Source: Branchiostoma floridae
Lineage: Eukaryota > Chordata > Leptocardii > Amphioxiformes > Branchiostomatidae
Assembly: GCF_000003815.2 (NCBI RefSeq)
Contig: NC_049990.1
Coordinates: 21,146,965-21,210,964 of the forward strand
DNA length: 64,000 nt
Direction of reading: 5' to 3'
The notes below the pieces were generated by a model that did not search any database, had not been told where the DNA came from, and saw nothing but the letters and a program-made list of their open reading frames with translations. The position numbers were made by a program, and so were the translations under genes. Below, one piece after another: positions 60,412 to 64,000 of this stretch (positions within the stretch are counted from its first letter, which is position 1; the number at the start of each line of letters is the position of its first letter).

Positions 60412-61469
60412 AGATAGAGTAAGCGTGCGACGAGAATCAAGATCACTGGAAGAAGTCTTAGCACAGAGTAGTTCTCGATCCGACTGTCAACTCAAGAGTG
60501 AACTTCCCCAGACTGGTGTCGAGTTTTTGTAATCTATCGGCCTTTGGATATGCAGAGTAGCCGCTTGGGTCTGGCTTGTGCACGCCGCGCCGTGTTGTGG
60601 TAGCACTTGGCGATGAATGACGGCGAGGTCTTTCATGTCCTTGTACGGCTTCAGCGCTGTACCTTGTCGGCACCTTTGAAGTGGCGAAAATCGCCTTCTG
60701 GTTGACACGAGAGAGACCATGGCGTCCTGTGATTGGCAGAGCGGCAAAAATCTCTTGATTTTACTAATTGGACCAGTGGATGCCGCTCCCTGTGAAGTTT
60801 GGAGGTTTCAGCGCGAGTTGTTTCTGGAAAAAAGGCGCCAATTAGTGAATTACTCATTCCTTCGTTGTTTTTGTAGCTTTGAGTTCGATTTTAATTTTTG
60901 CAGTTTTGTTTTTAAAAAATTCTGGCATAGGAAATAAGAATTTTGATAGAAACAACGCGAGTTTGTCGGAATGACCATGACTAGACAACTGGCTTCCTGT
61001 CTGATTGTTTTCCACATAATCTTGTTAAAGTTCACGAAAAGACTGCATTAAAAGGCTTATCCGATAAGTCTAGGGTACTGAGCAAAGATGAAAAACTACC
61101 ACACTCAACTAGTGATTGTAACTATGATACTAGAACGAATATTAGTTGTCCTCTTTCAAGTGCAAATGCGTACATAGACCCCAATCTTTATCATTCCCAC
61201 AAATAACATTTTGTATTAAAAAACATGTTTTTGTTTCATTTTCTCCGCATTGAACAGGTTACAAGAGTTCTACTTTAACGTTGACATAACCCGGGGGAGT
61301 ACGTAAAAGTTCTTTAATAGCAAAGTCTTCAAGATCCTAGTTTCTTGACAAAGACGTTACTTCTTCCCACGATGAATATATTCATGATAGAAACCCTGGG
61401 AAAATCCGAAAACGGGTCCTAGTGAAGTGGAAAATGAGTTGTGGGAAAATCGTCAGAGTACTTGATTTT
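60412..61469. other. 5' flank of the Glass-like gene
   Basis: No coding exon is supported. A 77-codon minus-strand frame (60718-60487) lies where the non-coding first exon would be and may be an upstream ORF or chance. The rest is AT-rich with no repeats I recognise. Confidence 0.4.
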
Positions 61470-61770
61470 TTTATTGGGATCTGTGATGCAAACGACTCGC
61501 GCCGGTGTGATGACAAGCGGCAGGCCTGTAATCTAACGTGTTGCCCTGCCCGCTTGTAAGGTTTCCTTTCATACGGTAATGTGGTCGCTTTGATCCCTCC
61601 GCGCCGCCAAGAATGGTAAAACCAACAGACGTTACCTTGAGTGGTGACGCGAGTTTTTTCACGACGCTACCTTGTAGTCAACGGCGTGCTAACTCGACAA
61701 ATCGGAATACCTTGATTGGTCTAAAAGGCGGCGAAGCCGACGGCTTTCTTCTCTTTGTGACGTACTTGTA
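61470..61770. other. CpG-rich block, nature unknown
   Basis: About 300 bp of clearly higher GC and CpG content between AT-rich flanks. The minus strand holds two long open frames that meet near 61670 and give basic, low-similarity peptides (KRRKPSASPP..., GGAEGSKRPHYRMKGN...). Phrases such as GTGATGACAAGCGGCAGGCC and CCTCCGCGCCGCCAAGAATG look like sequence I have seen at dispersed sites in other invertebrates, but I cannot name it. It could be a promoter, a repeat or an RNA gene. Confidence 0.35.
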
Positions 61771-63800
61771 AAGAGACAAAATATATTGTTGTCGGTTCGC
61801 GTTTGTTGCTGGAAGCTTGAACAATGGAGTTACACGACAGAAAAAAAATACAAAATCTGACGGATCAATGATATCAGAGAATCCGACTTTGAAATAGTTG
61901 AGTTTTAATAGTACACAATTATAAGTCTTCATAAAACCAATCTCATTAATGAAGCGAAATGGATTCATATTAAGATGTTTCTGGCAACGGAAATCACAAA
62001 ATTAATTTCTTGGGTTCCGAAGAGTCATTAATCCATGGCCAATATCTGTGTCGTTTTGTTTCAATGAGTTATTTTTAGAAACCTCCTTGCTCAGTTTTAC
62101 TTTTTTTTTTACTTGGACATTTTACGCAAGGTAAAGATTCTGTCTTGTCCCTCTTTCAAACTTTCAAAGATTGTCTTATCTGTCATGTCAGAACCCAGTT
62201 CTATACCAGTCTTCTTGGCAGACTCTACGATGTGTCCGTTTTTGTGGGGCTTATAACAAGCTTTTTTTCATTAACTCTTTAATGTCACAAACCAGAAGAG
62301 AGACAATACAAAAGACATGGCGTGTTTTTTCCAGATCTCTATGGTAGGCAAAATGCGTTATCAGTTCCTAGTACAGCACTCGGTTTCTAGTAGACTCGTA
62401 GATACTCTCCAAGCAGAGGTTGGTGGGGAAAATCGTGACCTATTCCTATCATTTTTTTTTTTCAACCGGCCTTCCACTGCCTTCCCACCAAACCGCCGGT
62501 TGGTGGGAAGGCCGTAGCCTCTACCAGGCTTCGTGGTTTGGTGGTCTAATTGTAGAAATTGGTCGAATAGAGTAAATACTACGCTAGGGGAGTCAGCCGG
62601 CCGAGTAGTACGGTGACTCTATTTGTCCAATTTCGACAATTAGACCATCAAACCACGAATCCTGGTAGAGGCTAGGAAGGCCGGTCGAAAAAAAATGATA
62701 GGAATAGGTCACGATTTTTCCCACCAACACCTGCTTGGAGAGTAACTCGTAGAGTCTACTATAAAGGAGGCTACGTCAAACTGCATGTGCATGTATCAGC
62801 TCAAACTGTTGTACAACTTATTAGTAACCAAGCCTAACGATACTCGTTATTTCAAGTACTAGTATGTATACGCAGAAACTTTGAGAAAAGGGAAACTTTC
62901 CGAGAAGGGTTAAAGATTGACCCGCCAATAATGAATAATACATTCAAAGTTCCTGCGGCCCCTTTGATGTGTCGCTAGCGACAAAAGACGCTCAGTGAAT
63001 ACACTTCATGTCTAGATCAGGTCTATGGCTATCTCAAGCTATAACGTAAAACATGAATATTCCCAAGGTGATTTAACCTCCTTGTTATTCCCCACAAACA
63101 GTGTATGTTTATCTTGTTGAACTGAACTTGACGAATATATTTCTCAACCATGCTTACAACACAAACTATTTTTTTACTCATAATAAAATAAGTCATTCGA
63201 CAACAGTCATTTCTTGCATTCTTGGTAAATTGTACTCCTGCGGGTGTAATTTCTATATTCTTGGCGGTATTCAGAAATATATTTTACACAGAAAGTGTCA
63301 CTACAGCCACAACGTGCACGTGTAGTATAAACCTTACAAAATCCCGCATCTCACAGGTTTTGAACTGATTTCGTAATGTTCTTTGAGAAAAGCCCACACA
63401 ATATGAAAAGCAAAGCCATTGGTTCATCTTTATAACGTTTATTGTCCTAAAAAGTTCTGTGTGCAATCATGTCCTCCCTAGTTTCTTGATTAGATTGTTC
63501 ACTTTTTCTGCTACTTTGATAATAATATAAATGATCAAAATATACGTCTATCATATAATCATAATTCCGTTTGTGAGAAATTTGAGACAATTCATATAGA
63601 CATGATATATTGTTACATCTTTACTTCTAATTGCAAAACCATACCCGACGACTTACAAGCAAAACGGCGATACACAACAGAAAATGAAAATAAGACATAT
63701 AGATGCATAAAAAGCGAATTGACACTGATAAGCAGCATAAACAATTACATAAAAGGTTTTTGTTTTCCCAAGGAGGTTGAAAAAAGGCTCCTTGGTTTTC
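61771..63800. other. Intergenic, mostly AT-rich
   Basis: No gene supported. Contains the large hairpin at 62403-62744. The remaining sequence is AT-rich and should include the 3' UTR of the SOUL-domain gene just above 63800 on the minus strand. Confidence 0.5.
62403..62744. repeat. Large fold-back element (~340 bp)
   Basis: The left arm (TACTCTCCAAGCAGAGGTTG, GTGGGGAAAATCGTGACCTA, TTCCTATCAT, CCGGCCTTCC) is mirrored by the right arm (GGAAGGCCGGTCG, ATGATAGGAATAGGTCACGA, CACCTGCTTGGAGAGTA). The inner parts also pair (CCTCTACCAGG against CCTGGTAGAGG; GTGGTTTGGTGG against CCATCAAACCAC). A secondary hairpin (CTTCCCACCAAACC...GGTTGGTGGGAAG) sits in the left arm, so this is a composite. Confidence 0.85.
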
Positions 63801-63978
63801 CTAATCTGACTTGAGGTACCAGACTTCGTTGTGCCTATTTGTCGGTTGGAAGGGGCTGTTATATCCGGCTGTGTAGTAGAAGTCCTTGTTGTAGCTGACT
63901 GTAGCGTTGTCCAGACTTTTAGATAAAGCCTCAGCATTGCTGGTCCAGTCTGTGTCGCTGGCGAATCCCTTGAAATAT
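63801..63978 (-). CDS. SOUL/heme-binding protein, last exon (gene runs off the window)
   Basis: C-terminal exon of a SOUL-family protein (HEBP1/HEBP2 type), small proteins that can bind heme or tetrapyrroles. An acceptor (TTCGCAG) precedes 63978. The exon enters in phase 1 and runs 59 codons to TAG at 63801-63803. The peptide RYFKGFASDTDWTSNAEALS, then DFYYTAGYNSPFQPTNRHNE, VWYLK matches the family's end, where YYTAGYxxP and RRNEVWxxK are characteristic. The upstream exons lie beyond base 64000, so full length and start are not seen. Confidence 0.85.
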
Positions 63979-64000
63979 CTGCGAAAGGCATGAGAAAATT

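Noticed and set aside
60487-60747. 77-86 codon minus-strand ORFs upstream of the Glass-like gene
   Set aside because: They end in a stop before the coding exons and lie in the presumed non-coding first exon; at most an upstream ORF.
1-64000. CRISPR arrays, bacterial operons or prophage
   Set aside because: No regular spacer arrays or operon structure; intron-exon genes and animal protein families show a eukaryotic nuclear genome.

Overview
The window looks like the nuclear genome of an invertebrate deuterostome, most likely a lancelet (Branchiostoma). Genes are split into many exons of about 70-200 bp with GT-AG introns of a few hundred bp. The proteins are animal-specific (ZRANB3, UQCRB, a SOUL heme-binding protein, a Glass-like zinc-finger factor, LRR receptors). 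Introns and intergenic DNA are crowded with short fold-back transposons. The species call is inference. I read exons by eye from splice sites, reading-frame phase and protein similarity, so UTRs and any missing exons are uncertain.

Layout. 1-9.3 kb: no firm gene; a TIR element (about 0.56-0.80 kb), a purine-rich minisatellite, a roughly 1-kb tandem repeat array (4.6-7.7 kb) with a decayed copy at 8.6-9.1 kb. 9.35-14.73 kb (+): a predicted type II membrane protein with a coiled coil and a fibrinogen/CASPR-like C-terminal domain; its long intron carries satellite and minisatellite DNA. 15.76-17.54 kb (-): UQCRB (complex III subunit), head-to-head with 18.15-27.95 kb (+): a 13-exon LRR protein resembling LRRC63. 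29.42-32.05 kb (-): a small gene resembling only the C-terminal tail of eIF2A/PYM. 36.67-40.32 kb (+): a single-pass LRR-LRRCT-Ig-like receptor with a tyrosine-motif tail. 41.24-57.65 kb (-): complete ZRANB3 in 19 coding exons. 58.91-60.11 kb (-): a five-finger C2H2 factor resembling Glass. 63.80-63.98 kb (-): the last exon of a SOUL/HEBP-type protein that continues past the window.

The genes do not form a pathway; this is an ordinary metazoan neighbourhood. UQCRB serves mitochondrial respiration. ZRANB3 remodels stalled replication forks and here keeps helicase core, PIP box, NZF finger and HNH nuclease, plus a second RanBP2-type finger. The Glass-like factor is a transcriptional regulator. 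The two LRR genes are unrelated: one cytoplasmic, one cell-surface.

The most interesting signals are mobile elements that have shaped gene structure. One palindromic family has about nine copies between 22 and 52 kb. One copy abuts a ZRANB3 5' splice site, and another is split by a second family. A pogo-like element sits about 16 bp from a ZRANB3 3' splice site. Also notable are a frame-supported GC-AG intron in ZRANB3, a triplicated splice-donor segment in the LRRC63-like gene, and the stand-alone eIF2A-tail gene.
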